DNA of 6,830 nucleotides, from positions 1-6,830 of the forward strand of contig SPCO01000079.1 of assembly GCA_004525275.1 (NCBI GenBank), in the 5' to 3' direction. Made by a program: the position numbers and the translations under genes. The stretch is from Thermomicrobiales bacterium. Its GTDB lineage: Bacteria; Chloroflexota; Limnocylindria; Limnocylindrales; CSP1-4. Positions 6,519 through 6,830 of the stretch are shown here, in pieces (position 1 is the stretch's first letter; every line of letters begins with the position of its first letter). The notes below the pieces were generated by a model. That model did not search any database. It saw only the letters and a list, made by a program, of their open reading frames with translations, and was not told the origin of the DNA.

Positions 6519-6600
6519 CCGGTGTCCGGTGTCCGGTGTCCGGTGTCCGGTGTCCGGTGTCCGGTGTCCGGCGTCCGGCGTCCGGTGTCCGGTGCCCGGC
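6519..6600. repeat. Heptanucleotide tandem array, unit CCGGTGT, about 11.7 copies
   Basis: Seven perfect CCGGTGT units run from 6519 to 6567. Two CCGGCGT units (6568-6581), one CCGGTGT, one CCGGTGC (6589-6595) and a partial CCGGC follow. The variants cluster at the right end, as expected for an array whose left and middle were copied most recently. Every unit carries a self-complementary CCGG, giving 12 CCGG sites at exact 7-bp spacing; neighbouring units can pair as 4-bp stems with a 3-nt loop. Intergenic heptamer arrays (STRR) are known from filamentous cyanobacteria with different unit sequences. Any function here is unknown. Confidence 0.97.
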
Positions 6601-6602
6601 GA

Positions 6603-6608
6603 TTGACA
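6603..6608 (+). promoter_or_regulatory. Perfect -35 consensus TTGACA beside the array, weak -10
   Basis: TTGACA begins 3 bases after the heptamer array ends. The best -10 at suitable spacing is ACGTGT (6625-6630, 16-bp gap), which is poor and lacks the TA of TANNNT. If real, it would drive a plus-strand transcript leaving the window. A single hexamer match is weak evidence. Confidence 0.25.
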
Positions 6609-6629
6609 TGCGTGCTCGCTCGGAACGTG

Positions 6630-6704
6630 TGACCGGCGCCAGGATGACGCTCTGTTGCACCACGTCCTTGGGACCTGACCGGCGCCACGCGCCTCAAGTG
6701 ACCG
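6630..6704. repeat. TGACCG boxes, including a 12-bp direct repeat 46 bp apart
   Basis: TGACCGGCGCCA occurs identically at 6630-6641 and 6676-6687. The core TGACCG appears a third time at 6699-6704. The starts are 46 and 23 bp apart, so the second spacing is exactly half of the first. Each 12-mer contains the palindrome GGCGCC. The arrangement resembles operator sites, but no regulator gene is in view. Confidence 0.4.
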
Positions 6705-6753
6705 TTGACCCGCCAGCTTCCGCTGAATCCGGGTCCGGACGGGCCGACTCCTA

Positions 6754-6804
6754 CTCCTTCGGGAGCGAATCAAGGCGTCTGGCGCCCAGATCGGCTGGCG
6801 AGCC
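6754..6804 (+). other. Three small hairpins in a row near the right edge
   Basis: The first is CTCC-TTCG-GGAG (6754-6765), a 4-bp stem closed by a C(UUCG)G tetraloop, which is unusually stable in RNA. The second is TCTGG-CGC-CCAGA (6778-6790), extendable by a G-U pair. The third is GGCT-GGCG-AGCC (6793-6804). An alternative pairing joins CGAGCC (6799-6804) to GGCTCG (6825-6830), which excludes the third hairpin. This may be a structured leader of a gene beyond the edge. I could not match it to a known riboswitch or RNA family. Confidence 0.25.
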
Positions 6805-6830
6805 CGTCTGTCAGGTCGCCCAACGGCTCG

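Larger units (their letters stand above)
6484..6830. other. 347-bp stretch without a convincing gene
   Basis: After the DM13 stop there is no reading frame I can support as a gene. The stretch holds 13-bp and 7-bp tandem repeats (6493-6600), a perfect TTGACA (6603-6608), repeated TGACCG boxes (6630-6704) and small hairpins (6754-6804). One plus-strand frame stays open from 6473 through 6830 with ATG codons at 6608 and 6644. It has no ribosome binding site and uses AGG, AGA and TCA codons that the real genes here mostly avoid. The right part may be the leader of a gene beyond the window. Confidence 0.6.

Noticed and set aside
6493..6600. CRISPR array
   Set aside because: Units are 7 and 13 bp with no spacers and no cas genes; it is a simple tandem repeat.
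6630..6690. Minus-strand match to part of the SRP RNA (GGTCAGGTCC) and a GTGGTGCAAC resembling a T-box
   Set aside because: The SRP GGAAG and GCAGC parts are missing. The T-box core is not matched, and no synthetase or amino-acid gene follows on that strand.
6334..6773. Minus-strand open frames encoding GHRTPDT-type repeats, and a plus-strand frame encoding VSGVRCP repeats, across the heptamer array
   Set aside because: A 7-bp repeat free of stop codons gives long open frames in several phases. The peptides are only the 21-bp translation of the array, and flanking parts antisense the DM13 gene.
6608..6830. Plus-strand frame open to the right edge, starting MRARSERVTG or MTLCCTTSLG
   Set aside because: No ribosome binding site, no recognisable domain, and codon choice unlike the neighbours. 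An open frame this long is not unusual in GC-rich DNA, though a real gene start cannot be excluded.

Overview
The window is GC-rich (by eye about two thirds G+C) and densely coding. It holds ordinary bacterial chromosomal genes with short gaps, overlapping starts and stops, and little recognisable Shine-Dalgarno sequence. A probable F420-dependent luciferase-like oxidoreductase, an actinobacterial-style MutY with no NUDIX-like tail, and a DM13 membrane protein suggest Chloroflexota (for example a Limnocylindria-like lineage) or Actinomycetota. That placement is inference; there is no rRNA or other marker gene to confirm it.

Layout. (1) 2-1033, plus strand: the C-terminal three quarters of an aldehyde dehydrogenase close to gamma-aminobutyraldehyde dehydrogenase (PatD), entering from the left edge. 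(2) 1035-1976, minus strand: an Rv1855c-like probable F420-dependent oxidoreductase, whose stop lies one base from the dehydrogenase stop. (3) About 1974-1996: a very short divergent region. One symmetric element provides a TANNNT -10 hexamer on both strands, each exactly 6 nt before a GTG codon, so it looks like a bidirectional leaderless promoter. (4) 1994-6483, plus strand: mutY, a stand-alone NAD(P)H-hydrate epimerase (nnrE), a 78-residue two-helix membrane protein, glpD, and a membrane-anchored DM13 protein. The nnrE, small-protein and glpD frames overlap by 8 and 4 bases and look translationally coupled. (5) 6484-6830: no convincing gene. It holds two 13-bp repeats running into about 11.7 copies of a 7-bp repeat, then a perfect TTGACA, repeated TGACCG boxes and several small hairpins.

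How the genes relate. The plus-strand cluster combines oxidised-base repair (MutY), repair of damaged NAD(P)H (NnrE), respiratory oxidation of glycerol 3-phosphate (GlpD) and a possible extracytoplasmic redox protein (DM13). A loose damage-repair or redox theme is possible, but the pieces are common housekeeping genes. I see no clear new multi-gene system. The most distinctive signals are the symmetric promoter near 1985, the phased CCGG heptamer array after the DM13 gene, and the uncharacterised 78-residue membrane protein tied between nnrE and glpD.
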